Origin: Nocardioides sp. zg-DK7169
GTDB taxonomy: Bacteria > Actinomycetota > Actinomycetes > Propionibacteriales > Nocardioidaceae
Length of the DNA: 64,000 nt
Assembly (NCBI RefSeq): GCF_013155365.1
Contig: NZ_JABJRA010000006.1
Coordinates: 124,001 to 188,000, forward strand
Direction of reading: 5' to 3'
The notes below the pieces were generated by a model that ran no database searches, was not told the origin of the DNA, and was given only the letters and a program-made list of their open reading frames with translations. Positions 52,252 through 59,769 of this stretch are shown piece after piece. The stretch's first letter is position 1, and every line of letters begins with the position of its first letter. A program made the position numbers and the translations under genes.

Positions 52252-52293
52252 GCAGCGAACCCCTCTCGACCGCGGTCGAGAGGGGTTCGCTGC
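52252..52293. terminator. Perfect 42-base palindrome between miaB and the protease gene
   Basis: Arms of 21 bases (52252-52272 and 52273-52293; left arm starts GCAGCGAACCCC) with no spacer. It lies between convergent stops at 52194 and 52310 and can form the same hairpin in both transcripts, so it is a bidirectional terminator. Confidence 0.75.
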
Positions 52294-52309
52294 GTCGGGG
52301 CTCAGCGCG

Positions 52310-55300
52310 TCAGCGCTTCACCTTCACCTTCCGGGTGAGGACCGCGCGGGCGACGTCGTCGTTGCCCTGGTAGGTCACCACGAGCGGTGCCTTGGTCCGC
52401 AGCTGCTTGGCGGTGAAGAACGCCTTCTTCAGCTTCGGCAGCCGTACGACGGCGCGGCCGTCGACCAGGCGGGCCTGGACGGTCTTCTTGCCGAGCTTGA
52501 CGGTCAACCGGCCGTTCGTGGCCGCGCCGGTCAGTCCGCGGGCGGCGAGGGTCGCGGTGACCGTCGGTCGCTTGCCGAGCCGGACCGTCTTCGCGGTGAC
52601 GGCGACCTTGAGGCTCGCCGCCAGCTTGGCGCTGGTGGCGCTGACCGCCTCGCTGGTGGCGGGGTCCCACCGGCGGTCGGCCGGGACGAACGCGGCGGTG
52701 TAGCTCCGCCTGCCCAGGGGCGCCCGGTCGACCTGCAGCGTCGCGACGCCGTCCGTCACGGCGACCGTGCCCAGGACGGTGGCGCCGTCACGGAACTCGA
52801 CGCTGCCCTCGGGGGCGGGGTCGCCGGCCACCTCGGCGGTGAGCGTCGCCGCCCGGCCGAGCGTGGTCACCGTGAGGGAGAGCCCGGCCTCGGCGACGGG
52901 CGCGAGGACCAGCGTGGCCGTGGCCGCGCCGGAGGTGCCGACGGCGTTGAGCGCCACCACCGAGACCTCGTGCTCGCCCGGTGCGAGGTCGGCGACGTCG
53001 AGCACGGACTCGGTCGCGTCGGCCGCGACCTCCTCGGTGAGCTCGCCGACGCTCACCCGGTAGCCGGTCACAGGCGTGCCCCCGTCGGAGGCGGGCGCCT
53101 CCCAGGCGACGCGGGCCGAGCGGTCGCGAGGCTCGAAGTCCGCCGCCAGCGCGCGCGGGGCGCCGGGCTGGACCATGACGTCGGCCGAGGCCTCGGCGGA
53201 CGACTGGCTCCACCGCTTGCTCGTGGGCACGACGACCGCGACGTAGGTCTGCCGGCCCAGTGGCTGGTCGGTGAGCGTGAGCTCCGCGACGCCGCGGGTC
53301 GTCGTCGCGTCGGCGACCAGCGCGAGGTCGTTCGCGCGCCGCACGGTGACCCGGCCGTCGACCAGCGCGTCGTCCGTGCTCGACCGGGTGGTGACCCGCA
53401 GGGTCACCGTGCGCCCGCTGGTGTCGGCGGTCATCGCCGTGCGGCTCGCCGTGGGAGCGGGGACCTCGAGCTCGGCGCGGGCGGGCGTGGAGGCGCCCCG
53501 CGCGTTCACGGCCTGGACCTGGAGGCCGAACGTGCCGGTCCCGGCCGGGAGGGTGTGCGAGGTGGCCGACGCCGCGACGGTGTGGGTGGCACCGCCCGCG
53601 GTCACGCGGTACGCCGTGACGGCCGAGCCGCCGGTGTGCTCGGGCGCGCGCCAGGTCACGGTGACCTCACGGGTGTCCTGGTCTAGGCTCAGGGCGAGGT
53701 CGCGCACCGTCGACGGGGCGGTCTGCGGCGTCGTCGCGGTGGCGGTGCGGGACGGGCTCCAGCGCTTGTCCGCGGGGACGTACTCCGCCGTCAGCTCAGT
53801 GCCGACGACGTCCTCGTAGGGCACCGTCACGGTCGCCTCGCCCCGCACCAGCGCGACGGGCGCCACGAGCTCGCGATCACCGGCCGTCACCCGCACGGTG
53901 CCCTCGGCCGTCGTCGTGCTGGAGGTGACCCGGGTGCGCAGGCTCACCGTCCTGGCGGCGTCGGCGTAGGTGGCCGTGAGTGCCGTGGTGGTCGTGGCCG
54001 GCGCCGGGGACCTGAAGGTCGTCCCGGCCACCTGGCCGTCGCCGAGGGCGTTGTTGGCGTTGACGTAGACCTGCAGGTCCCCGGCCGGGACGTCGGTGAA
54101 GGTGTGTCGCCGCGCCGAGGCGTCGAGCCGGATCGTCGGCATCTTGCCGAGCTGTTCGCCGACGGTGTAGCCGGTGACGGGGTGCCCGCCGTCCTCGGCG
54201 GGCGGCTGCCAGGTGACCGTCAGGTTGCGGGTCGCGGGGTCGAAGCTGTGCGTGAACGCGGTCGGCTGCAGCGGCGGGGTCGTGACCGGTACGCCGTCAC
54301 ACCCGGTGACGCTCCAGTCGTAGTAGCCCAGCACGCCGTAGTCGTTCTGGTACTCGCCCCTGGCGTCGGTCATGATCTGCAGGTAGTACGTGTCTCTCGG
54401 CAGGCCCTTGATGGTGGTGTCGATGTCCTCGCGGCTCGACGGGGCGTGCTCGAAGACGTCGTCTCCGACGGAGTTGTTCACCTTGATCCGGGTGTCGGTG
54501 TTCGAGCCCTTGGGGGCGATGTTGACGCGGACCTTCACATCGCCCTGACAGGTCCCCAGCTGGAAGGCGTCGATGTCCCGGGTCTCGTGGTGACCGTCCT
54601 CGCCGCTGGTCGCGGCGGTACGCGTCCATCGCGCGTCCTGCCAGTTGTCCGGCCCGCCGTCCGCGCGCGAGCCGAGCCGGCCGCGGATGATCGACAGGTC
54701 CTCCTGGTCGGGCCGGGTGGCGTCCGGCCAGGCGCCGTTCGCCCACCGGGTGTGTTCCTTGCCGTAGCTGTTGCCCATGATGGGTGCCCAGCCGCTGTGG
54801 CCGGCGTAGTACTCCGTGCTGCCCTTGCCGTGGTGGCGCAGGCCGAGGTTGTGGCCGATCTCGTGGCTGGTCACCTCGGCCACGTTGGCCGCGGAGTTCC
54901 CCGACCCGCGGGTGAAGGACCAGGCCGGCTTGTACTGGTGCCAGTACGGGTCGATCCCCACGTAGGCGACGCCGCCGCAGCTCTCGTCGCACAGCGCCTT
55001 GTGCGCGGCCTTGTCGCCGGTGATCACCGCGTGGTAGCCGCGGAAGGTGAGCAGGTTGGCGGGGGCGACCGTGGTGACGTTGACGTTGAAGGGGTGGAAG
55101 TCCTCGGCGACGCGCTGCCAGACCTCGATCACGGCGCGCTTCTCGTCGTCGTTGAACGCCGCGCCGTTGTTCTTCGGGTCCCATCCGGGGACGCTCCCGG
55201 AGAGCCCGTAGCTCTGCTGCCACGCCGAGCCGTAGGAGGAGGAGATCTCGACGCCGTCGAAGTCGAGGTAGATCGTCGCGCTCGCCCCGGGCAGCGAGTT

Positions 55301-55789
55301 GAGGTTGAACGCGTCCTTGACATCGATGTCGCGGGCGATGGCCGCGACCCCGGGGGCCTGGTCCTGGTCGCCGTCGATGCCGTGGTCGTGGTCGTCCGGG
55401 CTCGTGGACGCGTCGCGCAGGTGGGCCGGCGCGGCGGGGTCGACGAAGAGCAGGTCGCCGTCGGGAGTGACGTGCAGGGTGTCCTGCGAGTCCAGGTCGT
55501 GACGCAGCTCGGCGACGGAGAGGTCGTTGTGCTCGGCGACGTCGCGCAGGTCGGCGCGCTCGAGCAGCTCGAGCGCCTCCGGGCCGGGGGTCGGTTCGGC
55601 GAGCAGGTCGGACAGGTCGGGTCCCTCGCCGGCGCCCGTGCCGCCCTGGGGGGCAGGTGTGCTCGGAGAAGGGACGGCCTGGGCGCTGGGCGTGGCGCCG
55701 AGGGTGCTGAGCACCAGCGCGCTACCGAGCGCGAAGGTCGCGCCCAGTCTGAGGGCGCGCCGACGCCGGGAATGGAACAGGGAGTGCAC
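52310..55789 (-). CDS. Secreted metzincin-type zinc metalloprotease with fibronectin III and Ig-like repeats
   Basis: 1159 residues from GTG 55789. Signal peptide ending PSAQA. The catalytic domain has the zinc site HEIGHNLGLRH (H309, E310, H313, H319) and a Met-turn around PIMGNSYG (M338), the metzincin pattern. A domain of the pre-peptidase C-terminal type follows (DIDTTIKGLPRDTYYLQIMT). The rest alternates fibronectin III modules (LTVTWQPPAEDGGHPVTGY, VTVTWRAPEHTGGSAVTAY, RVAWEAPASDGGTPVTGYRV) with Ig-like beta modules ending in a basic tail. Likely exported and active on proteins outside the cell. A palindrome at 55880 lies beside its promoter. Confidence 0.9.
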   Translation of the reverse strand: MHSLFHSRRRRALRLGATFALGSALVLSTLGATPSAQAVPSPSTPAPQGGTGAGEGPDLSDLLAEPTPGPEALELLERADLRDVAEHNDLSVAELRHDLDSQDTLHVTPDGDLLFVDPAAPAHLRDASTSPDDHDHGIDGDQDQAPGVAAIARDIDVKDAFNLNSLPGASATIYLDFDGVEISSSYGSAWQQSYGLSGSVPGWDPKNNGAAFNDDEKRAVIEVWQRVAEDFHPFNVNVTTVAPANLLTFRGYHAVITGDKAAHKALCDESCGGVAYVGIDPYWHQYKPAWSFTRGSGNSAANVAEVTSHEIGHNLGLRHHGKGSTEYYAGHSGWAPIMGNSYGKEHTRWANGAWPDATRPDQEDLSIIRGRLGSRADGGPDNWQDARWTRTAATSGEDGHHETRDIDAFQLGTCQGDVKVRVNIAPKGSNTDTRIKVNNSVGDDVFEHAPSSREDIDTTIKGLPRDTYYLQIMTDARGEYQNDYGVLGYYDWSVTGCDGVPVTTPPLQPTAFTHSFDPATRNLTVTWQPPAEDGGHPVTGYTVGEQLGKMPTIRLDASARRHTFTDVPAGDLQVYVNANNALGDGQVAGTTFRSPAPATTTTALTATYADAARTVSLRTRVTSSTTTAEGTVRVTAGDRELVAPVALVRGEATVTVPYEDVVGTELTAEYVPADKRWSPSRTATATTPQTAPSTVRDLALSLDQDTREVTVTWRAPEHTGGSAVTAYRVTAGGATHTVAASATSHTLPAGTGTFGLQVQAVNARGASTPARAELEVPAPTASRTAMTADTSGRTVTLRVTTRSSTDDALVDGRVTVRRANDLALVADATTTRGVAELTLTDQPLGRQTYVAVVVPTSKRWSQSSAEASADVMVQPGAPRALAADFEPRDRSARVAWEAPASDGGTPVTGYRVSVGELTEEVAADATESVLDVADLAPGEHEVSVVALNAVGTSGAATATLVLAPVAEAGLSLTVTTLGRAATLTAEVAGDPAPEGSVEFRDGATVLGTVAVTDGVATLQVDRAPLGRRSYTAAFVPADRRWDPATSEAVSATSAKLAASLKVAVTAKTVRLGKRPTVTATLAARGLTGAATNGRLTVKLGKKTVQARLVDGRAVVRLPKLKKAFFTAKQLRTKAPLVVTYQGNDDVARAVLTRKVKVKR

Positions 55790-55879
55790 GTGCAGTCCTC
55801 CGTGAACGGGCGCACTCCCGAGAGCGCGCGCAGGGTCGTTTGAAGAGACGACTTTAAACGGAGGCTGCGTGCATTTAGT

Positions 55880-55896
55880 ACTCCGTCTTACGGAGT
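55880..55896 (-). promoter_or_regulatory. Operator palindrome beside the protease promoter
   Basis: ACTCCGT-CTT-ACGGAGT, perfect 7-bp arms. On the minus strand it is followed directly by TACTAAAT, a good -10, so a repressor bound there would cover the -35/-10 spacer. The surrounding 55840-55890 is the least GC-rich DNA in this part of the window. No regulator gene is adjacent. Confidence 0.6.
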
Positions 55897-55925
55897 GTCG
55901 TGTTAGTGGGGGCCGGCGGCCCGGA

Positions 55926-56261
55926 TCAGGGTTGGTAGGGCTTGTCCGCCGAGCGCGGGTCGGCGCTGGGGTAGCCGGCCTTGGGGGGCAACCCGGCCGG
56001 GTTCTCCTCGCGGCCGCCGGGTGACTTCTCTGGGGGATTGTCCTCTGCGGGGTCCGGCTCGTCCTCGGGCCCGGCCGCCGCGACGCCCCCGGGCCCCGCG
56101 CCCGTGGTCACGTCGCGCTCGCCGGTGCGGGCGGTCTGCCCGGGGCCGGTGGGGCCGACCCGCTCGCTGCTCACCCCCATGTCGCCGTCGCGGTCGTGCG
56201 TGGGGTCGGGACTGGTCTCGGGCCCGGGCTCGACGTCCGGCGGCGGGCCGGGCTCGCTCAT
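55926..56261 (-). CDS. Disordered acidic Pro/Gly-rich miniprotein (last of coupled chain)
   Basis: 111 residues from the ATG in an ATGA overlap with the gene at 56258-56506. Composition is Pro, Gly, Asp, Glu, Thr with only two aromatic residues (both Tyr near the C terminus, PKAGYPSADPRSADKPYQP). No signal peptide, helix or cysteine. The open frame extends further upstream but only as shadow. The 4-base overlaps through five genes are the main evidence that it is translated. Function unknown. Confidence 0.6.
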   Translation of the reverse strand: MSEPGPPPDVEPGPETSPDPTHDRDGDMGVSSERVGPTGPGQTARTGERDVTTGAGPGGVAAAGPEDEPDPAEDNPPEKSPGGREENPAGLPPKAGYPSADPRSADKPYQP

Positions 56262-56506
56262 GCGGGCGACTCCTCCTCGGCGGGAGTGGGCTCCTCGTCG
56301 CGGGTCGCCTCGGTGCTGGTGTCCTCGCCCTCCTGCAGCGTGTCCGGGGCGGAATCGGTGTCCACCGCGGGGTTGGCCTCCAAGGTGAGGTCCGCGGGGA
56401 CGGCGCTGCGCTCCTCCGGCAGGGCGTCGGCGCCCCCGGGGTTGGGCTCGCCGGGCTCGATCACCGGGTCGGGCTTGGGGCCGAGGTCGACCTCGTCCTT
56501 GCTCAT
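56258..56506 (-). CDS. Disordered acidic miniprotein
   Basis: 82 residues. MSKDEVDLGPKPDPVIEPGE opens it and TRDEEPTPAEEESPA closes it. It has no aromatic residue and no Cys; Asp, Glu, Pro and Ala dominate. Both ends overlap neighbours by 4 bases (NUDIX gene upstream, next miniprotein downstream). Predicted fully disordered from composition. Function unknown. Confidence 0.65.
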   Translation of the reverse strand: MSKDEVDLGPKPDPVIEPGEPNPGGADALPEERSAVPADLTLEANPAVDTDSAPDTLQEGEDTSTEATRDEEPTPAEEESPA

Positions 56507-56988
56507 TCAATGCTCCCTTCGAAGCCGAGGGTCAGGTAGGGAGGGGCGGTACCCGCCGCGATCGCCTCCAACACCACCCGCTCGTGGGGGACCACCGGGT
56601 CGGGCAGGGCCGCCAGCGGGAACCAGCGCAGCGCGGCACAGCGGTGCGGCTCCACCACTCGCGGCGTGCCGCGCCACGAGCGCGCGGTGAAGAAGAAGTC
56701 GACGCGTTCGCCGATCGGCTCACCGCCGCCGGTGCGCTGCAGCGTGGTGAGGAAGTCCAGCGCGAGGTCGTGCACGCCGATCTCCTCGGCGGCCTCCCGG
56801 CGCGCCGCGTCGTACGCCGTCTCGCCGCGCTCCACGTGCCCGGCGGCGCCCGCGGCCCAGTGCTCGTCCATGAAGCCGGTGCCGCGGCGCAGCTGGAGCA
56901 GGACCTCCCGCCCGTGCGGCCCGTCGCGGACCGGGAACACGTAGGCCGCCGGCACCACGACGAACCGCCCGTGGGGCGGTGCGGTCAC
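56503..56988 (-). CDS. NUDIX hydrolase (downstream copy)
   Basis: 161 residues. The NUDIX box is GHVERGETAYDAARREAAEEIGV, broken here as GHVERGETAYDAARR plus EAAEEIGV; it matches Gx5Ex7REUxEExGU. RFVVVPAAYVFPVR opens the fold and RVDFFFTARSWRGTPRVVEP follows. Hydrolyses a nucleoside-diphosphate-linked compound, identity unknown. It is clearly paralogous to the NUDIX gene at 58228-58755 over its whole length. Overlaps acidic miniprotein genes on both sides. Confidence 0.9.
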   Translation of the reverse strand: MTAPPHGRFVVVPAAYVFPVRDGPHGREVLLQLRRGTGFMDEHWAAGAAGHVERGETAYDAARREAAEEIGVHDLALDFLTTLQRTGGGEPIGERVDFFFTARSWRGTPRVVEPHRCAALRWFPLAALPDPVVPHERVVLEAIAAGTAPPYLTLGFEGSIE

Positions 56989-57182
56989 TCCTCGTCCGTC
57001 TCCACGAGGTCCTGCGGGGTCTCGGCGGGCTCGCCGTCCGGCTCGTACACGGTGCCGGTGTCGGGGGAGACCTGGTCGCCCTCGTCCGCCTCGGGGAGGT
57101 ACTCCTCGGCGTCGGGGGCCTCGGTCGGGGCGACCTCCTCGGCCACCACGTCCTCGGGCACCTCCGGGGAGAGGTCGCTCAT
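56985..57182 (-). CDS. Very acidic miniprotein without basic residues
   Basis: 65 residues, MSDLSPEVPEDVVAEEVAPT at the start and TPQDLVETDEE at the end. It contains no Lys, Arg or His at all, so its charge is extremely negative. Starts in an overlap with the MT0933-type gene and ends in one with the NUDIX gene. Could act as a nucleic-acid mimic or a disordered chaperone-like tail, but this is speculation. Confidence 0.65.
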   Translation of the reverse strand: MSDLSPEVPEDVVAEEVAPTEAPDAEEYLPEADEGDQVSPDTGTVYEPDGEPAETPQDLVETDEE

Positions 57183-57394
57183 CGGGCCCCGCCCTCGCCG
57201 TCGCGCCGGGGGCGGTCGAGCTTCGTGAGCGCGTCCTTGGCCTTCGCCACGCCGGAGCCGATCCTGTCGGCGTGCTTGCCGCCGGTGCGCTGGTCGATGG
57301 TGTGGGCGGCCTTGTCGATGCCGCCGGAGATCTTGTCGCCGTGCTTGTTCACCGCGTCGCCGAGCTTGGCCCTGGCGTCGTCGAGGAATCCCAT
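57179..57394 (-). CDS. MT0933/Rv0909-like antitoxin-family protein
   Basis: 71 residues. MGFLDDARAKLGDAVNKHGD, ISGGIDKAAHTIDQRTGGKH and DRIGSGVAKAKDAL match the small basic/helical MT0933_antitox family (Rv0909). In mycobacteria it pairs with the SRPBCC toxin Rv0910. No toxin gene is present here, so antitoxin function is doubtful; many family members are orphans. AGGAG lies ahead of the ATG at 57394. Downstream acidic gene overlaps by 4 bases. Confidence 0.82.
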   Translation of the reverse strand: MGFLDDARAKLGDAVNKHGDKISGGIDKAAHTIDQRTGGKHADRIGSGVAKAKDALTKLDRPRRDGEGGAR

Positions 57395-57447
57395 GGGTGT
57401 CTCCTGCCGCTGGGGTCGGGGTCGATCTTCCACGGTAGCCGCGCCCG

Positions 57448-57618
57448 CTACTGCGACGGCTGGTCGAGGGAGGTGGCGGCGTTCTCCTGCTGCACCGCGG
57501 CGTCGACGGCGTCCTGCTGCGGTCGGTCGCCGTGCGGCGTGGGGACGTCGCGGTCGTCGCTGATCTCGTCGGGCTCGGGGTCGGCGCCGGTGGGCTGCTC
57601 GGGTCGGGACTCGGTCAT
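57448..57618 (-). CDS. 56-residue acidic disordered miniprotein
   Basis: Begins MTESRPEQPTGADPEPDEIS at ATG 57618 and ends AATSLDQPSQ at the TAG 57450-57448. No aromatic residue and no Cys; rich in Asp, Gln, Pro and Glu. It resembles the other miniproteins of this cluster in composition and in its MxES/MSxx acidic start. Followed by a 53-base gap to the MT0933-type gene. Too short for most gene callers. Confidence 0.55.
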   Translation of the reverse strand: MTESRPEQPTGADPEPDEISDDRDVPTPHGDRPQQDAVDAAVQQENAATSLDQPSQ

Positions 57619-57623
57619 GAGGT

Positions 57624-57661
57624 GCCCGTACCCGCAACCGGCGCCCGTACCCGCAACCGGC
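57624..57661. repeat. Two exact tandem copies of a 19-bp unit
   Basis: GCCCGTACCCGCAACCGGC at 57624-57642 and again at 57643-57661, followed by the first five bases of a third copy. It sits in the leader of the 56-residue gene, next to an imperfect hairpin (about 57659-57696) that probably ends the universal stress protein transcript. Confidence 0.85.
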
Positions 57662-57716
57662 GCCCGCTCACGCGAGGGATCGCGCGGGCGGGCGCCGGTC
57701 GGGCGGGAGCCGTGGG

Positions 57717-58151
57717 TCAGCGGCGGTGCGTGTGCGCGATGTAGACGTCGCAGTGCGCCTTGTGCGCGATCTCGCTGGCGATGCTGCCCAGCACCCGGGC
57801 GAGCCCCTGCACGCGCTTGTTGCCGACCACGATCAGGTCGGCGTCGAGCTCGTCCGCGGCGCGCACGATCGCCTCGGCGGGCTGCCCGACGGCGGCGGCG
57901 GTGTGCACCTTGAGGTCGGGGAACTCGGTGCGCAGCGCGTCGGTGACCTCGTTGGCCACCGAGAGGGCGTCGCCCTCGGAGCTGTACACGAACTCGTCGC
58001 TTCCGGCCTTGAAGCGCTCCACCTCGAACTTGCCGTACGCCGAGAGCACGTGCAGCTCGGCGCCCAGCGACATGGCCAGGCGGGCCGCCGTCCGGGCGGC
58101 CTCGGCCGCGGTCTCGCTGGCGTCCACGCCGGTCACGATCCTGGTCGTCAT
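57717..58151 (-). CDS. Universal stress protein (UspA family)
   Basis: 144 residues from ATG 58151 with CAGGAG ahead. TTRIVTGVDASETAAEAART opens the fold, ELHVLSAYGKFE follows, and the C-terminal ATP-loop-like VVGNKRVQGLARVLGSIASE and HKAHCDVYIAHT close it. Single Usp domain, cytoplasmic; members respond to stress or hypoxia and may bind ATP. Between two NUDIX paralogues on the same strand. Confidence 0.93.
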   Translation of the reverse strand: MTTRIVTGVDASETAAEAARTAARLAMSLGAELHVLSAYGKFEVERFKAGSDEFVYSSEGDALSVANEVTDALRTEFPDLKVHTAAAVGQPAEAIVRAADELDADLIVVGNKRVQGLARVLGSIASEIAHKAHCDVYIAHTHRR

Positions 58152-58227
58152 CTGCACTCCTGAGGGGGTCGGCGAACTTGCCTGGATCCTAGGGGGACCG
58201 CACGCGGGTCCCGAGGTCTCGTCGCAG

Positions 58228-58755
58228 TCAGCGAACGTCGTCGTGGAATCCGACACTGGTGTAGGCCGGCACCTCACCCGCGGCGAGCAGCTCGAGCACG
58301 ACCCGCTCGTGCGGCACGACCGGCTCGGGCAGCGCGACGAGCGGGAACCAGCGCAGGTCCGCGCACTTCTCCGGCTCCACCACCCGGGGCTCGCCGCGCC
58401 ACGTGCGCGCGGTGAAGAAGAAGTCCACCCGCTCGTCGATCGGGTCGGCGTGCAGGGTGCGCTGCATCGTGGTCAGGAACGCCAGCTCCAGGCCGTCGAC
58501 GCCGGTCTCCTCCAGCGCCTCGCGCCGCGCCGCGTCGTACGCCGTCTCGCCGCGCTCGACGTGGCCGGCGGCCGCGGCCGCCCAGAACCCGTCCATGTAG
58601 GGGGTGTTGCTCCGCAGTTGGAGCAGCACCTCGGTGCCCTGCGGGCCCTCGCGCAGCAGGTACACGTAGGACGCGGGGACCACCACGAAGCGGCCCTGGT
58701 GCGGGTCGGGCTGCGCATCGGTGCGGGGGGCGGCGTGGGGGTCGGGGGATCCCAT
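58228..58755 (-). CDS. NUDIX hydrolase (upstream copy)
   Basis: 175 residues. RFVVVPASYVYLLR, NUDIX box GHVERGETAYDAARR plus EALEETGV, then RVDFFFTARTWRGEPRVVEP and VVPHERVVLELLAAG. Nearly every block is shared with the copy at 56503-56988, so the two arose by duplication. The N terminus has about 20 extra residues. Substrate unknown. First gene of the minus-strand stress cluster, divergent from miaA. Confidence 0.9.
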   Translation of the reverse strand: MGSPDPHAAPRTDAQPDPHQGRFVVVPASYVYLLREGPQGTEVLLQLRSNTPYMDGFWAAAAAGHVERGETAYDAARREALEETGVDGLELAFLTTMQRTLHADPIDERVDFFFTARTWRGEPRVVEPEKCADLRWFPLVALPEPVVPHERVVLELLAAGEVPAYTSVGFHDDVR

Positions 58756-58827
58756 GGGGTGCTCCTGGGGCGGTGCGGGCGGCGAGGGGGCGATCGGTCA
58801 CCGTAGCGGCCTTGCGACACTTCTCCC

Positions 58828-59769
58828 GTGTCCGAGCAGCCCCCCGCGTCGCGCGTGCCGGTCGTCGCCGTCGTCGGCGCGACCGCGTCCGGCAAGACCG
58901 CGCTCTCCCTGGACCTCGCCGAGCGGCTGGGCGGCGAGATCGTCAACACCGACGCCATGCAGCTCTACCGAGGCATGGACATCGGGACCGCGAAGCTGCC
59001 GGCGGCGGAGCGGCGCGGGATCCCGCACCACCTGCTGGACACCCTGAGCGTGCGCGAGGCCGCCAGCGTGGCGGAGTTCCAGGGCCTGGCGCGCGGGGTG
59101 ATCGCCCGGCTGCGCTCCGCGGCGAAGGTGCCGGTGCTGGTCGGCGGCTCGGCGCTCTACACCCGCGCGGTCCTGGACCGCTTCGAGTTCCCCGGCACCG
59201 ACCCGGAGGTGCGGGCCCGGCTGGAGGCCGAGCTCGACACGGTCGGCCCGGCCGCGCTGCACGCCCGGCTGCGCCAGGTCGACCCCGAGGCCGCCGCCTC
59301 GATCCTGGTCGAGAACGGCCGCCGGGTCGTCCGGGCGCTGGAGGTCGTCGAGATCACCGGACGCCCGTTCTCGGCGTCCCTGCCGGTGCTGGAGTACGTC
59401 GACCCGCACACCGTGCAGGTCGGCGTCGACATCGACCGGCCCACCCTGGACGCCCGGATCGAGCAGCGGGTCGCGCAGATGTTCGCCGACGGGTTCGTCG
59501 CCGAGGTGGAGCGGCTGCTGGCCGAGGGCCTGGCCGAGGGACGCACCGCCGCCCGGGCGATCGGCTACCGCGAGGTCGCGGCCCACCTCGCCGGCGAGCT
59601 GTCCGAGGACGAGGCCCGCGAGCGCACCGTGATCGCCACCCGCCGCTTCGCGCGGCGCCAGGACGGCTGGTTCCGCAAGGACCCCCGCATCCGGTGGGTG
59701 CGGTACGACGACCCCGACCGGGTCGAGCGGGCGCTGGAGGCGGTGGCCGGTGTCCGGGCCGGCGCGTGA
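58828..59769 (+). CDS. miaA: tRNA dimethylallyltransferase
   Basis: 313 residues from GTG 58828. The P-loop is VVAVVGATASGKTALSLDLA, then EIVNTDAMQLYRGMDIGTAK and DTLSVREAASVAEFQG, VLVGGSALYTRAVLD, and the C-terminal RRFARRQDGWFRKDPRIRW. Adds dimethylallyl to A37 of tRNAs reading UNN codons, the substrate of MiaB. Overlaps the serine hydrolase gene by 20 bases. Confidence 0.96.
   Translation: MSEQPPASRVPVVAVVGATASGKTALSLDLAERLGGEIVNTDAMQLYRGMDIGTAKLPAAERRGIPHHLLDTLSVREAASVAEFQGLARGVIARLRSAAKVPVLVGGSALYTRAVLDRFEFPGTDPEVRARLEAELDTVGPAALHARLRQVDPEAAASILVENGRRVVRALEVVEITGRPFSASLPVLEYVDPHTVQVGVDIDRPTLDARIEQRVAQMFADGFVAEVERLLAEGLAEGRTAARAIGYREVAAHLAGELSEDEARERTVIATRRFARRQDGWFRKDPRIRWVRYDDPDRVERALEAVAGVRAGA

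Noticed and set aside
57179..57394. Complete toxin-antitoxin pair at the MT0933-type gene
   Set aside because: No SRPBCC-type toxin or other toxin-like gene is adjacent; neighbours are acidic miniproteins and a NUDIX enzyme.
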